A stretch of DNA of 64,000 bases, taken from assembly GCF_002101965.1 (NCBI RefSeq), contig NZ_LQQA01000009.1:1-64000 (forward strand), in the 5' to 3' direction. Positions 29,769 through 37,959 of the stretch are shown piece after piece. A program made the translations under genes and the position numbers. The DNA is from Mycolicibacterium wolinskyi (GTDB lineage: Bacteria; Actinomycetota; Actinomycetes; Mycobacteriales; Mycobacteriaceae). Below the pieces are notes generated by a model. That model saw only the letters and a program-made list of their open reading frames with translations. It ran no database searches and was not told the origin of the DNA. The stretch's first letter is position 1. The number at the start of each line of letters is the position of its first letter.

Positions 29769-31379
29769 ATGCCATTTGGCGAGAATTCGCAGTTCCGCCA
29801 CCACGACTTCCCGTGCGCAAAATCTCCGCATCAAAGGACATCAGTGCTGATCCATGCAATGTTCAGGGCGCAAACGCTCCGCACCCCGGACGTCATCGCG
29901 ATAATCGGCCGCCAGACCGCCTACACGTACGCCGAACTCGATCGACTCACCGACGCCATCGCATACCGGCTTCAACTCGGCGGAGTGCATCCCGAAACCG
30001 TGGTCGGCTGCTGGGCGCATGACTCGCTGACCACTGTGGTCCAGCTGCTGTCCGTACTGAAGGCAGGCGGCGCGTATCTACTGCTCGATCCGCAGTTGCC
30101 GGTTGAGCGCGTGCGCTACATGATCGACGACAGCGATCCGATGTGCATCCTGTCCGACATTCCGCTGCCGAGCAGCTTGACCGGCGAACGCACGACGGTG
30201 CTGATGTCCGATCTCACGCAAGGACTTTCACGCGCTACGACCCCGGTCCCCGCTGCCGGCGTCGCTCCCGACAACCTCGCGTACGTTGCCTATACGTCAG
30301 GCTCGACCGGTCGCCCCAAGGGCGTCCTGATCACACACTCCGCGGTGAGCAACCATGCGACATCGATGCGCAAGCACCTTGAGCTGCGGCCGGGTGACCG
30401 GTTGCCGATGATGGCGCCCGCCGCCTTCGACATGGCCACCGAGGAGATACTGCCGCCGCTGGTGTCGGGGTGCACGCTGGTGGACGCGCCGCACCGGTCA
30501 CCGTCGATGCGCGAGTTCACCGAGGACATCCTCGACGACGGCTACACCGTGCTCAACATCTCCTCGCCGCTATGGCACCGGTGGACGACATATCTGCAGC
30601 AGACCGGCATTGCGGTACCCCATACGCTGCGGTTGGTGATCGTCGGCAGCGACAAGATCTACACCGCCAAGTTCGAGGAGTGGATGTCGCTTCCGGGCGC
30701 CGAGAATGTCTGGTGGGTCGCCGCTTACGGCGTGACCGAAGCGACCGTGACCTCGCTCCTGTATCTCACCGCAGCGCGGGACGATCTGCGTGACGAAGCG
30801 TTGATGCCGATCGGCACGCCCCTTGACAATGTCACTGCATACGTCGTCGGCGACGACGGCGAGCTGGTGGCACCGGGCGAGGTCGGTGAACTGTTCATCG
30901 GCGGTGCGGGACTTGCCCGCGGCTATTGCAATCTGCCGGGCAAGACAGCGGAACGGTTCGGACACAACCCATTCGATCCAATTCCCGCGTCGCGGTACTA
31001 CCGCACCGGAGATCTCGTTCGCCGGCGTATCGACGGCACCTTCGTGTGGCTGGGGCGGTACGACTCACAGATCGAGATCAACGGTCTGCGGATCGAACCG
31101 GCGGAGATCGAGGCCACCATCCATGACCATCCGGCCGTCGAAGAAGCTGTCGTGGTGTACAAACCGCCCACCGTCGCCGGCGGCCAGGGAAGCCTCGTCG
31201 CCTTTGTCGAAGCCAAGAGCGACAACGGGATCGACATCGATGAGCTCCGTGCGTACTTGACCACCCGGTTGCATCCGCCGATGCGTCCCGACGAGATCAT
31301 CGTGCTCGACCGTATCCCGCTCAGCATGAACGGCAAGGTCGACCGCGCGGCACTGCGGCTGTTCCAACAAGTGTCATGA
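29769..31379 (+). CDS. Stand-alone NRPS-type adenylation domain
   Basis: A 536-residue ANL-superfamily adenylation enzyme with the full set of NRPS core motifs: A3 YVAYTSGSTGRPKGV, A4 FDMATEEIL (Asp for the amino group kept), A5 AAYGVTEATVT, A6 GELFIGGAGLARGY, A7 YRTGDLVRR, A8 GRYDSQIEINGLRIEPAEIE, A10 LSMNGKVDRAAL with catalytic Lys. No carrier, condensation or thioesterase domain is attached, and none is seen nearby, so it must load a carrier protein encoded elsewhere or make a free aminoacyl-AMP. Start uncertain: ATG 29769 is used; TTG 29694 would add 25 residues. It lies in the accessory segment behind tRNA-Arg. Confidence 0.8.
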   Translation: MPFGENSQFRHHDFPCAKSPHQRTSVLIHAMFRAQTLRTPDVIAIIGRQTAYTYAELDRLTDAIAYRLQLGGVHPETVVGCWAHDSLTTVVQLLSVLKAGGAYLLLDPQLPVERVRYMIDDSDPMCILSDIPLPSSLTGERTTVLMSDLTQGLSRATTPVPAAGVAPDNLAYVAYTSGSTGRPKGVLITHSAVSNHATSMRKHLELRPGDRLPMMAPAAFDMATEEILPPLVSGCTLVDAPHRSPSMREFTEDILDDGYTVLNISSPLWHRWTTYLQQTGIAVPHTLRLVIVGSDKIYTAKFEEWMSLPGAENVWWVAAYGVTEATVTSLLYLTAARDDLRDEALMPIGTPLDNVTAYVVGDDGELVAPGEVGELFIGGAGLARGYCNLPGKTAERFGHNPFDPIPASRYYRTGDLVRRRIDGTFVWLGRYDSQIEINGLRIEPAEIEATIHDHPAVEEAVVVYKPPTVAGGQGSLVAFVEAKSDNGIDIDELRAYLTTRLHPPMRPDEIIVLDRIPLSMNGKVDRAALRLFQQVS

Positions 31380-31418
31380 CTTGTTCGCGGTGCGCCGCGG
31401 AGTGGCTACTGTCGTCTC

Positions 31419-31904
31419 ATGGCACGGCGGCGAAAAGACATGCCACCGCCCGCGACGGGCGGCAGCGAACGCGAAGTTCTACTCGGATTCCTCGATTACC
31501 TGCGCGAGTGCGTGATCGCGAAGGTGCAGGGCGCGCCCGAACCGCTCGTGCGCCAACCCGGAGTCCCGTCCGGGACGAATCTCCTCGGGCTGCTCAACCA
31601 TCTGGTCAACGTCGAGCGGTTCACGTTCCTGGGCGAGGCGGTCGCCGACTGGCCCGCGACGTTCCACGCTGCCGCCGACAGCACCGTGCAGTCGCTTACC
31701 GCTGAATACGAACGGGTTACCGCCCAGGCCAATGAGGCGATCGAGTCCTGCGCCGATCTGGAGTCACCGTGCGCGCGTCCGACCCGTCAAGGCCAACCGC
31801 CATCCATGCGGTGGGCACTCACGCACATGATCGAAGAAACCGGCCGCCACGCGGGACACATGGACATCCTGCGGGAGCTCATCGACGGGTCGACGGGCCG
31901 TTGA
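31419..31904 (+). CDS. DinB-family (DUF664) protein
   Basis: A 161-residue four-helix-bundle protein of the DinB/DUF664 type. Predicted metal ligands are the His in LLNHLVNVERF and the two His in MIEETGRHAGHMD, the usual triad. Members include mycothiol- or bacillithiol-dependent transferases; many have no known substrate. Starts at ATG 31419, 39 bp after the adenylation gene on the same strand, so co-transcription is possible. Confidence 0.8.
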   Translation: MARRRKDMPPPATGGSEREVLLGFLDYLRECVIAKVQGAPEPLVRQPGVPSGTNLLGLLNHLVNVERFTFLGEAVADWPATFHAAADSTVQSLTAEYERVTAQANEAIESCADLESPCARPTRQGQPPSMRWALTHMIEETGRHAGHMDILRELIDGSTGR

Positions 31905-31924
31905 CTCGTTCACTTGTCGCCGAG

Positions 31925-31974
31925 CGTGGGCCTGGAGCACGGAATTTGGCCCGATGGTGTGCACAGGCCCCACG
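31925..31974. terminator. Bulged inverted repeat between convergent genes
   Basis: CGTGGGCCTG (31925-31934) pairs with CAGGCCCCACG (31964-31974) with one bulged base. It lies between the DinB gene and the convergent lipoprotein gene and may be a two-way terminator. Confidence 0.4.
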
Positions 31975-31992
31975 GTCGGCGGCTGCAAAGCG

Positions 31993-32679
31993 CTACCTGC
32001 GCAGCGACGCCTTGATGGTGTCCGCGACCATCGCCGCCTGAGTGACGGTTTCCGACGCGGGTTTGCAGGCCTGGACATCGATGATCACGTTCGCCTCTAC
32101 CGCCAACACACGCTGGCATGACCGCGTCTGCACACCCGTTCCACGCGTGAACGGCATCGACAACTCGGTGTCGGTCTCCGCCAGCGCCCCACTCCTCCAC
32201 TTGGGTAACTGCTGACCGTTGAGATTGATGTTGACGTTGTGGCCGGCGCACTTCGACCACCGATCGGCCGACTCCCGATAGAAGTCACGGGCATCCTGCT
32301 CGGACGGGTAGGAGACCACCGATTGCACGACGAGGTTGTCCCAGTTGTCGGTATCCGGTGAACGCAACAGCTGCTGACGCAGCGCGTCCCACCCGTCGCC
32401 GTAAATCGCCGCCTCGTTAACCTGCCATACCCCAAGGCAATTGAGGTTGGGCAGCAGATTGCGGTGATCGCCCATCGTGGTCACCATCGGATGCGGCGTC
32501 ATCCCGGTGGTCGCCATCAGGGTGTTCATCTGATCGGTGCTGAGTAGCAGTCCGTTGAGATCGGCGTCGCCGACAACGGTGGGCTCCGCATCGACGTTGC
32601 CGTGTCCCGCGCACCCGGTGAGCGTGATCAGCAGGGCCAGGAAGGCGGTCACACAGCGCAGCAGGCGACGCTCAGGCAT
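31993..32679 (-). CDS. Lipoprotein with PknH-like extracellular sensor domain
   Basis: A 228-residue predicted lipoprotein. The signal sequence ends in the lipobox LITLTGC with Cys23 as lipid anchor; the rest (from about residue 35) resembles the PknH C-terminal sensor domain: LLLSTDQMNTLMATTGM, NCLGVWQVNEAAIYG, VVQSVVSYPSEQDARDFY, KCAGHNVNI and paired cysteines (NC, KC, SC, AC) likely forming disulfides. It sits on the outer face of the membrane; ligand unknown. The ATG at 32679 overlaps the upstream gene's stop by 8 nt. Confidence 0.82.
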   Translation of the reverse strand: MPERRLLRCVTAFLALLITLTGCAGHGNVDAEPTVVGDADLNGLLLSTDQMNTLMATTGMTPHPMVTTMGDHRNLLPNLNCLGVWQVNEAAIYGDGWDALRQQLLRSPDTDNWDNLVVQSVVSYPSEQDARDFYRESADRWSKCAGHNVNINLNGQQLPKWRSGALAETDTELSMPFTRGTGVQTRSCQRVLAVEANVIIDVQACKPASETVTQAAMVADTIKASLRR

Positions 32680-33280
32680 GCGTACCGGCCAGCGCGCACG
32701 CCATCTGGGCATTGTGGGCATCGTCGTTGAGTTCGCTGGCCGTCACATTCAGCGTGTCCCCGCTGCCCCGCAACCCCATCTTCAGCAACAGCTTGGTCGC
32801 GTCCACCGACCAGGCACGCATCGGGCCGGCGATATCGGGTGACAACCCCGGTGTCCCAGCCGCATTCATCGCCTTCGCAGCCGATTCCCGCAGCGCGGTA
32901 CGACCGCTCACGTTGGTGGTACTGACGATCGGGTCCGAGTAGTCCGGACGGGTGCTGCCGTCGATCGTGTCCGCGAAATCCCCGTAGAACACCGATGCGT
33001 TGTCCACCGCCTCGGCGAAAAGCGAGCACGCCGCGACCGCTGCCGGGCTGGCGTCACCGGCAGGCACCGGGCCCGCGGCCATCGGATCGGGCGCCGGAGC
33101 CGTCGGATCCGGAACAGCCACCGGTGCGGCGGGTGCTGCAGGCGCGGGGGCAACCGCGCCCGCCTCGGTCTGAACGACCGCGTCGGGATCGGCAGACGCC
33201 GTTGGCCCCACTGCGATTCCGATGCCCAGTGCGACACCGAGCACCGCCAGACCTCGCCCACACAGGTTTGACGACCTCAC
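32672..33280 (-). CDS. Secreted Ala/Pro-rich protein
   Basis: A 202-residue exported protein: a signal peptide to about residue 30 (GIAVGPTASA before DPDAVV), an Ala/Pro-rich linker (PAPAAPAAPVAVPDPTAPAPDP) of about 45 residues, then a helical domain with one Cys near each end (VAACSLFAEAVDNASVFYGDF and MACALAGTHA) that could form a disulfide. No family name assigned. GTG at 33280 with GGAGG 5 nt upstream. It is translationally linked to the sensor-type lipoprotein downstream. Confidence 0.72.
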   Translation of the reverse strand: MRSSNLCGRGLAVLGVALGIGIAVGPTASADPDAVVQTEAGAVAPAPAAPAAPVAVPDPTAPAPDPMAAGPVPAGDASPAAVAACSLFAEAVDNASVFYGDFADTIDGSTRPDYSDPIVSTTNVSGRTALRESAAKAMNAAGTPGLSPDIAGPMRAWSVDATKLLLKMGLRGSGDTLNVTASELNDDAHNAQMACALAGTHA

Positions 33281-33535
33281 CTAGTCCTCCAAAAATCCAA
33301 CTGACAACACGCAATCGGGCATCGCCGGCCATTGCTCCCATACCGTCGGCGCAACATGTGTCTCAAAGGTGAACGACCGGCAAATGCTCCCGCTCAACCT
33401 GCCGTCCATTGCATGTCCGGGGCCTCAGACCCCACAATTGAATGTATTACGTTGGTGCGCAGGCAATTACCAGGAAGCTCACAGTTTCCGGAAAACCCTG
33501 CCAGATGGGAATGCGGCGCGATGTGTTGGCGCTTT

Positions 33536-33766
33536 GTTCACCGTTTCGAAATGCGATCAGTTCATGATTCGTCGCGACAGATCCCTTGAATCCCTTGGCT
33601 TCTCCGAAGTTGTGTCGGCCCCAGCGGATTCAGTCCCCATGAGAGGCGCAAGTTCACGCATGTTGAATCGTTTTGCCACCCTGGCTGCAGTCTGCATGTT
33701 AGCCCCGATCGCGGTGGCTCCGCTTGCGTCAGCCGAACCCGTACCTCCGCCACCGGATCCCGCCGC
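33536..33766 (+). repeat. Direct repeat copy A (leader plus signal-peptide region of porin gene 1)
   Basis: This about 230-bp segment matches 34561-34789 closely, from GTTCACCG upstream of the gene through the signal peptide to the Pro-rich start of the mature protein. It includes GTTCATGATTCGTCGCGACA and the AGAGGCGCAAGTTCACGCAT block. The noncoding leader is as well conserved as the coding part, which points to a recent tandem duplication that included the promoter. Confidence 0.85.
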
Positions 33767-34358
33767 GCCGGTCGCCGCACCGGCACCGCCCGCGCCGGAC
33801 ACCGGCGCAGTGCCGTCGGCCCCTCCGGGCGTCCTCGATACCCCCGACGGCTGGCACGTGACCGTCACGGGCAGCAATGAGAGCCAGTTGCCGGTGGCGC
33901 CGCTGACCACCGCGGTGTCCTCGCGCGAGTACCTGGTGGCGGGCACGTTCACCGGCACGATCACCGGTTCCGGCAAGACCAAACTGACCGGTGGGACGCT
34001 CGAAGCCGGCCAGCAGATCGGCTGCGGAATCGTCTCGGACGAGACCGAGATCAACCCGGGCGCAAGCTTTTCCCCCTCCATCAGGGTGCCGTTCACCGGC
34101 GCGGCCACCGATGTGGGTTTCGGTACCGGTATCAATCTTCAGGGCAAGGTGTACCTCAAGCCGGGCACCGTGACGATCGTCCCCATCGACAAGAAGACCT
34201 TCAAAGGTGATTCCACCCGCGTCACCATCACCGGTGTCCGCATCAAGTTCGACCAGTGCGCCGGCCAGTCGTTCATCCGCTCGTACGCGACGCTCACCGC
34301 ATCGACCGAGAACACCGACGACGTCATCACCTACCTCGGTGTCACCAAGGCCGTCTGA
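33639..34358 (+). CDS. MspA-family porin-like secreted protein, copy 1
   Basis: A 239-residue exported protein: signal peptide MLNRFATLAAVCMLAPIAVAPLASA, a Pro/Ala linker (EPVPPPPDPAAPVAAPAPPAPD), then an MspA-family domain (DGWHVTVTGSNESQLPVAPL, SSREYLVAGTFTGTI, LEAGQQIGCGI, INLQGKVYLKPGTVT, ITGVRIKFDQCAGQSFIRSYA). MspA-family proteins form outer-membrane beta pores; whether this one does is not known. Two Cys (GCG, QCA) may pair. ATG at 33639 is chosen because the region upstream is also duplicated in copy 2 but there in another frame. Followed by a strong terminator, so it is monocistronic. Confidence 0.82.
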   Translation: MRGASSRMLNRFATLAAVCMLAPIAVAPLASAEPVPPPPDPAAPVAAPAPPAPDTGAVPSAPPGVLDTPDGWHVTVTGSNESQLPVAPLTTAVSSREYLVAGTFTGTITGSGKTKLTGGTLEAGQQIGCGIVSDETEINPGASFSPSIRVPFTGAATDVGFGTGINLQGKVYLKPGTVTIVPIDKKTFKGDSTRVTITGVRIKFDQCAGQSFIRSYATLTASTENTDDVITYLGVTKAV

Positions 34359-34377
34359 CACACACCAAGATTCGGAA

Positions 34378-34419
34378 AGCGTGGTCGAGCCGGGTTTGCC
34401 TGGTTCGACCACGCTTTTT
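34378..34419 (+). terminator. Intrinsic terminator after porin copy 1
   Basis: A 14-bp stem (34378-34391 with 34402-34415, one G-U) and 10-nt loop, followed by TTTTT at 34415-34419. One of the few hairpins here with a classic U-tract. Confidence 0.9.
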
Positions 34420-34560
34420 GTTGGTCGTATTTGAATACATTGATATTCAGGAATATCCGGTCGGGCATGTTGGTTACCGCCCGCCCCAGTGCGTTTGCAG
34501 GAACATCACAGCTCCAGCATGCCCATTGGACGGTCGCGCGGCCCGATCTGTTGCCCGACA

Positions 34561-34789
34561 GTTCACCGTCTCGCAATGCCATCCGTTCATGATTCGTCGC
34601 GACAGATTCCTTGAATCCCTTGGCTTCTCCGACAATTCGTCGATCCAGTGGATTCAGACCCATGAGAGGCGCAAGTTCACGCATGTTGAATCGTTTTGCC
34701 AAACTGGCTGCAGTCTGCATGTTGGCCCCCATCGCGGTGGCTCCGCTTGCGTCAGCCGAACCCGTACCTCCGCCACCGGATCCCGCCGC
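34561..34789 (+). repeat. Direct repeat copy B (leader plus signal-peptide region of porin gene 2)
   Basis: Second copy of the segment at 33536-33766, 1.02 kb downstream. Small indels shift the reading frame of the leader relative to the gene, so the leader is conserved as DNA or RNA and not as protein. Confidence 0.85.
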
Positions 34790-35372
34790 ACCGGTGGCCG
34801 ACGCTCCGCCGCCCCCGGACAATGGCGTCGTCGCGTCCGCGGCGCCGGGCGTGGTCACCACTCCTGACGGCTGGACTCTGACGGTCGCGGCATCCAACGA
34901 AAGCCAATTGCCCGTCGCGCCTTTGACCACCGCCGTGTCCTCGCGCGAGTACATGGTCGCGGCCACCTTCACCGGCAGTGTGTCGGGCTCGGGCGAATCC
35001 ACCCTTACCGGCGGAACATTGGACACCGGCTACCAGATCGGCTGCGGTATCGAGCTCGGCCAGGTCCGACTGATCGGCTCGGTCGGCCTCAGCACCTCCG
35101 GATCCACGCTCGGCGGCCTGATCCCGACCGGACTGAGCGTTCCGCTGTCCGGAACCCTCGAAATCCACCTCAAGCCCGGTACCGTGAACAACGTTTCGGT
35201 GACCAAGAAGTCCTTCAAGGCCGCACCGGTGCGCGTCACGATCAAAGACGTCCACATCAAGCTCGACGGCTGCGCAGGCCAGTCCTTCCTGCGGTCCTAC
35301 GCGATCCTGACCAGCTCGACGACCGACACCGACGACGTCGTCGCGTACTACGGCATCACCAAGGCAGTCTGA
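34662..35372 (+). CDS. MspA-family porin-like secreted protein, copy 2
   Basis: A 236-residue paralogue of the preceding protein with an almost identical signal peptide and linker. The MspA-family domain has diverged (DGWTLTVAASNESQLPVAPL, SSREYMVAATFTGSV, LDTGYQIGCGIELG, GTLEIHLKPGTVNNV, IKDVHIKLDGCAGQSFLRSYA). The same two Cys are kept. Start ATG 34662 matches copy 1. Unlike copy 1 there is no terminator after it; a proline-rich secreted protein follows after 9 nt, probably in the same operon. Confidence 0.82.
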   Translation: MRGASSRMLNRFAKLAAVCMLAPIAVAPLASAEPVPPPPDPAAPVADAPPPPDNGVVASAAPGVVTTPDGWTLTVAASNESQLPVAPLTTAVSSREYMVAATFTGSVSGSGESTLTGGTLDTGYQIGCGIELGQVRLIGSVGLSTSGSTLGGLIPTGLSVPLSGTLEIHLKPGTVNNVSVTKKSFKAAPVRVTIKDVHIKLDGCAGQSFLRSYAILTSSTTDTDDVVAYYGITKAV

Positions 35373-35381
35373 GGTAACCCC

Positions 35382-36035
35382 GTGAAGCCGACACACCGCG
35401 TCGTGGCGGCCGGCATCCTGGCTCTCGGGGCGGCGGTCGCCTCAGCGGCGGCCGCCGGCGCCGAACCGGCCCCGGATGCACCCGCCAATCCGGCGGTTCA
35501 CGCGCCACCGCCACCACCGCCCCCGCCCGGCCCGACAGTGCCCGGGATCGGTGCTCCGTTGGGGCCCAACGGACTTGCGCTGCTTGAGCAGACCGGCACG
35601 CCGACCGCAGGCCCGCTCGGCCTTCCCGAAGGTGTGACCCTCGACCCCAAGAGTCTGCTGGCCCAGAACGCGTCTCCGGGCGGGCCGCCGGGCACGCCGC
35701 CCAACCTGAGGGCGTTCAACAACGGCTACGTGCTGCCGCAGAACGAAGTACCCTCGGCCCCCGGCCAGGGGTCGGTGGTGGGCGTGGCACCCGGACAGGA
35801 AAACGCCGACATCTCCGGGATCGACTACATCAAGCAGTTGCACGAGCTGTACAAGAACGGCAACCTCCGGGGTTCGCTGCTCGGCCAGCTTCCCAAGGAG
35901 CAGCTCGGTCAGCCCCTGCCCGGCACGGCACCACCGCCGGGAACCAACGTCCCACCGGGCCTCGTGCAATACCTGCCCGAGCCCGCGCCGCCCGCCGACC
36001 CGGCGGCACCGCAGGCGCCGCCGCCCATCCCGTGA
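35382..36035 (+). CDS. Secreted proline-rich protein
   Basis: A 217-residue exported protein, 25 percent or more Pro. Signal peptide to about residue 29 (VASAAAAGA before EPAPDAP), a PPPPPPPPGP tract near residue 45, a central block without low complexity (NGYVLPQNEVPS, ISGIDYIKQLHELYKNGNLRGSLLGQLPKE) and a Pro/Ala tail. GTG at 35382 with GAGGT just upstream; it lies 9 nt after porin copy 2. Function unknown; the extended Pro tracts suit a cell-wall-spanning or surface protein. Confidence 0.72.
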   Translation: MKPTHRVVAAGILALGAAVASAAAAGAEPAPDAPANPAVHAPPPPPPPPGPTVPGIGAPLGPNGLALLEQTGTPTAGPLGLPEGVTLDPKSLLAQNASPGGPPGTPPNLRAFNNGYVLPQNEVPSAPGQGSVVGVAPGQENADISGIDYIKQLHELYKNGNLRGSLLGQLPKEQLGQPLPGTAPPPGTNVPPGLVQYLPEPAPPADPAAPQAPPPIP

Positions 36036-36043
36036 CCGGCCAA

Positions 36044-36087
36044 CCGGCCGCTCCTGTGACCAGGCATTGGTTGCAGGAGCCGGCCGG
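36044..36087. terminator. GC-rich inverted repeat between convergent genes
   Basis: CCGGCCGCTCCTG (36044-36056) pairs with CAGGAGCCGGCCGG (36074-36087) with one bulge and a 17-nt loop. Located between the proline-rich gene and the convergent membrane-protein gene. Probable two-way terminator. Confidence 0.55.
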
Positions 36088-36101
36088 ACCGCCGTGCGTC
36101 C

Positions 36102-36485
36102 TCACACGGCCCCCGCATTCGCGACGGTCGTCGTCGCGTAGGGGTTCGTCATCGTGGTGGTCGCGGGCTCGGACGTGCTTGCCGGCGGCTCTTCCGGTGC
36201 GGGCGGCACGATCGCCGGTTGGGTGAGCTCGCTGGTGGTCACGGGAGTCGGACGTGTCGTCGACGAGGTCAGGATGTGTCGTGTCGTCGACGCTGTGGTC
36301 AGCGTGGACGTCGTCGTTTCGTGCGGCGGCACCGGCAGCGTCGACTGGTGCGATGTCATGAAGACGGCGAATGCGAGCGCGCCGATCACCAGCAGACCAC
36401 CGATGCCCGCGACAACCATGGCCCAGTCCGACTCGTGCCATGGCGTCCGCTCCGGCGCATCCTGGTCGGGACGGGTATCCAGCAT
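36102..36485 (-). CDS. Single-pass membrane protein with Ser/Thr-rich tail
   Basis: A 127-residue protein: short cytoplasmic N-terminus (MLDTRPDQDAPERTPWHESDW), one transmembrane helix (AMVVAGIGGLLVIGALAFAVFM) and an outer Thr/Ser/Pro-rich tail (TTTSTLTTASTTRHILTSSTT) of the kind often O-glycosylated in mycobacteria. No family identified. ATG 36485 is preferred to a GTG at 36599, which would run under the divergent methyltransferase start. Function unknown. Confidence 0.55.
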   Translation of the reverse strand: MLDTRPDQDAPERTPWHESDWAMVVAGIGGLLVIGALAFAVFMTSHQSTLPVPPHETTTSTLTTASTTRHILTSSTTRPTPVTTSELTQPAIVPPAPEEPPASTSEPATTTMTNPYATTTVANAGAV

Positions 36486-36579
36486 AAAGACATTGTCCCC
36501 CAACGGTATACGCGATGTGTCCGGCGGCAGCTGACGGCCAGGTGAAATCTCACCCGTGGTTGATGGCACAGTCGGAGGG

Positions 36580-37188
36580 GTGACACCACCGAGCGACACG
36601 TACTGGAATCACAACGCCGCCTATCACCCGTGGCTGGTGAAGATCGCCGCGCAGCGGCGCGGTGACGTTCTCGACGTCGGTTGCGGCGACGGCCTGTTGG
36701 CACAGCGGTTGGCTCCGGTGTCGCGCTCGGTGACCGCGATCGACCCGGAACCCGCGGCGCTGCAACGCGCGTGGCGCCGACTTGCCGACCACCCCCACAC
36801 GACCGTCACCCAAGCCGGTTTCGCTGACTTCGATCCCGGGCCACGCCGGTTCGACCTCATCACGATGGTGGCAAGCCTGCACCACATGGATCTGCGCGGT
36901 GCGCTCACGAAGGCGCGCGGGTTGCTGACTCCGTCGGGTGAGATCGCAGTGGTGGGGTTGTCGGCCAACAAGACGGTTCGGGACTGGCTGTGGTCGGCGT
37001 TGTGCCTGCCGGCGGCCCGGGCGGGTTCGTGGTGGCATCGCGAGACGAGGGACATCGGCGTGACCGTCGCCGAGCCCGCGGAGAGCCTCGACGAGATCCG
37101 CCGTGCCGCCGACGCGATTCTGCCGGGAGCCACGATTCGGCGTGCCCTGTACTACCGCTACCTACTGCGGTGGCGCAACGGGAACTAG
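36580..37188 (+). CDS. Class I SAM-dependent methyltransferase
   Basis: A 202-residue methyltransferase. Motif I is [15 protein letters not shown], motif II acid SVTAIDPEP, motif [16 protein letters not shown] and post-[14 protein letters not shown], all in order. A short aromatic N-terminus ([15 protein letters not shown]) is typical of small-molecule methyltransferases of this group. Start uncertain: GTG 36580 or GTG 36556. Substrate unknown. Enoyl-CoA hydratase gene follows 10 bp later. Confidence 0.78.
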   Translation: MTPPSDTYWNHNAAYHPWLVKIAAQRRGDVLDVGCGDGLLAQRLAPVSRSVTAIDPEPAALQRAWRRLADHPHTTVTQAGFADFDPGPRRFDLITMVASLHHMDLRGALTKARGLLTPSGEIAVVGLSANKTVRDWLWSALCLPAARAGSWWHRETRDIGVTVAEPAESLDEIRRAADAILPGATIRRALYYRYLLRWRNGN

Positions 37189-37198
37189 GCTCAGTGCC

Positions 37199-37951
37199 GT
37201 GTCAGAATCCGTTTTGGTCGATCTTGTCGACCGTGTCGCAGTGCTCACTGTCAACGATCCCGACCGCCGCAACGCCGTGACGTTCGAGATGTCGGCCGCA
37301 TTGCGCGCCGCGGTGCAGGAAGCGGAAGCCAATTCGGGTGTACATGCAGTCATCGTCACCGGCGCAGGCAAAGCGTTCTGCGCGGGCGCGGACCTCACGG
37401 CGCTCGGTGCGGCGACCGAGGAGGGTTTGCGCAAGATCTACGACGGCTTCCTTGCCGTTGCCCACTGTTCGTTGCCGACGATCGCGGCGGTCAACGGCCC
37501 GGCGGTCGGGGCCGGCCTGAACCTCGCGCTGGCCGCCGATGTGCGTATCGCCGGGCCGGCCGCGTTGTTCGATCCACGGTTCCAGAAGCTCGGCATCCAT
37601 CCCGGCGGTGGCGCGACGTGGATGCTGCAGCGCGCGGTGGGTCCCCAGGTGGCCCGGGCGTCGCTGCTGTTCGGCATGCGATTCGATGCCGAAGCGGCGG
37701 TGCGCCACGGCCTCGCGCTCAGCGTCGCCGACGATCCGGTGGCCGCCGCACGTGAACTCGCCGCCGGGCCGGCCGGTGCGCCACGCGAGGTGGTACTGGC
37801 CACCAAGGCGTCGATGCGGGCCACCGCGAATCCCGGCGTCGTCGATTCGGATCAGCACCGCATCGCCGTGGACACCGAACTCGGCCCGCAGGCACGGTCG
37901 ATCGAATCGCCTGAGTTCGCACAGCGTTTGGCCGCCGCCAAACGCAAGTAG
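37199..37951 (+). CDS. Enoyl-CoA hydratase/isomerase family protein
   Basis: A 250-residue crotonase-fold protein. The oxyanion-hole segments are [14 protein letters not shown] and [24 protein letters not shown]; the position after [29 protein letters not shown] normally holds catalytic Glu residues, and one (Glu of the FSxxxxGL...PE type) is not clearly present, so hydratase activity is uncertain. GTG 37199. By order it matches echA14 (Rv2486). Convergent with bkdC, 8 bp apart; it may act in the same acyl-CoA catabolism. Confidence 0.82.
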   Translation: MSESVLVDLVDRVAVLTVNDPDRRNAVTFEMSAALRAAVQEAEANSGVHAVIVTGAGKAFCAGADLTALGAATEEGLRKIYDGFLAVAHCSLPTIAAVNGPAVGAGLNLALAADVRIAGPAALFDPRFQKLGIHPGGGATWMLQRAVGPQVARASLLFGMRFDAEAAVRHGLALSVADDPVAAARELAAGPAGAPREVVLATKASMRATANPGVVDSDQHRIAVDTELGPQARSIESPEFAQRLAAAKRK

Positions 37952-37959
37952 CACCTCAA

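Noticed and set aside
33369..33638. In-frame N-terminal extension of porin copy 1
   Set aside because: The same upstream DNA before copy 2 is in a different frame relative to the gene, so it is not part of the protein.
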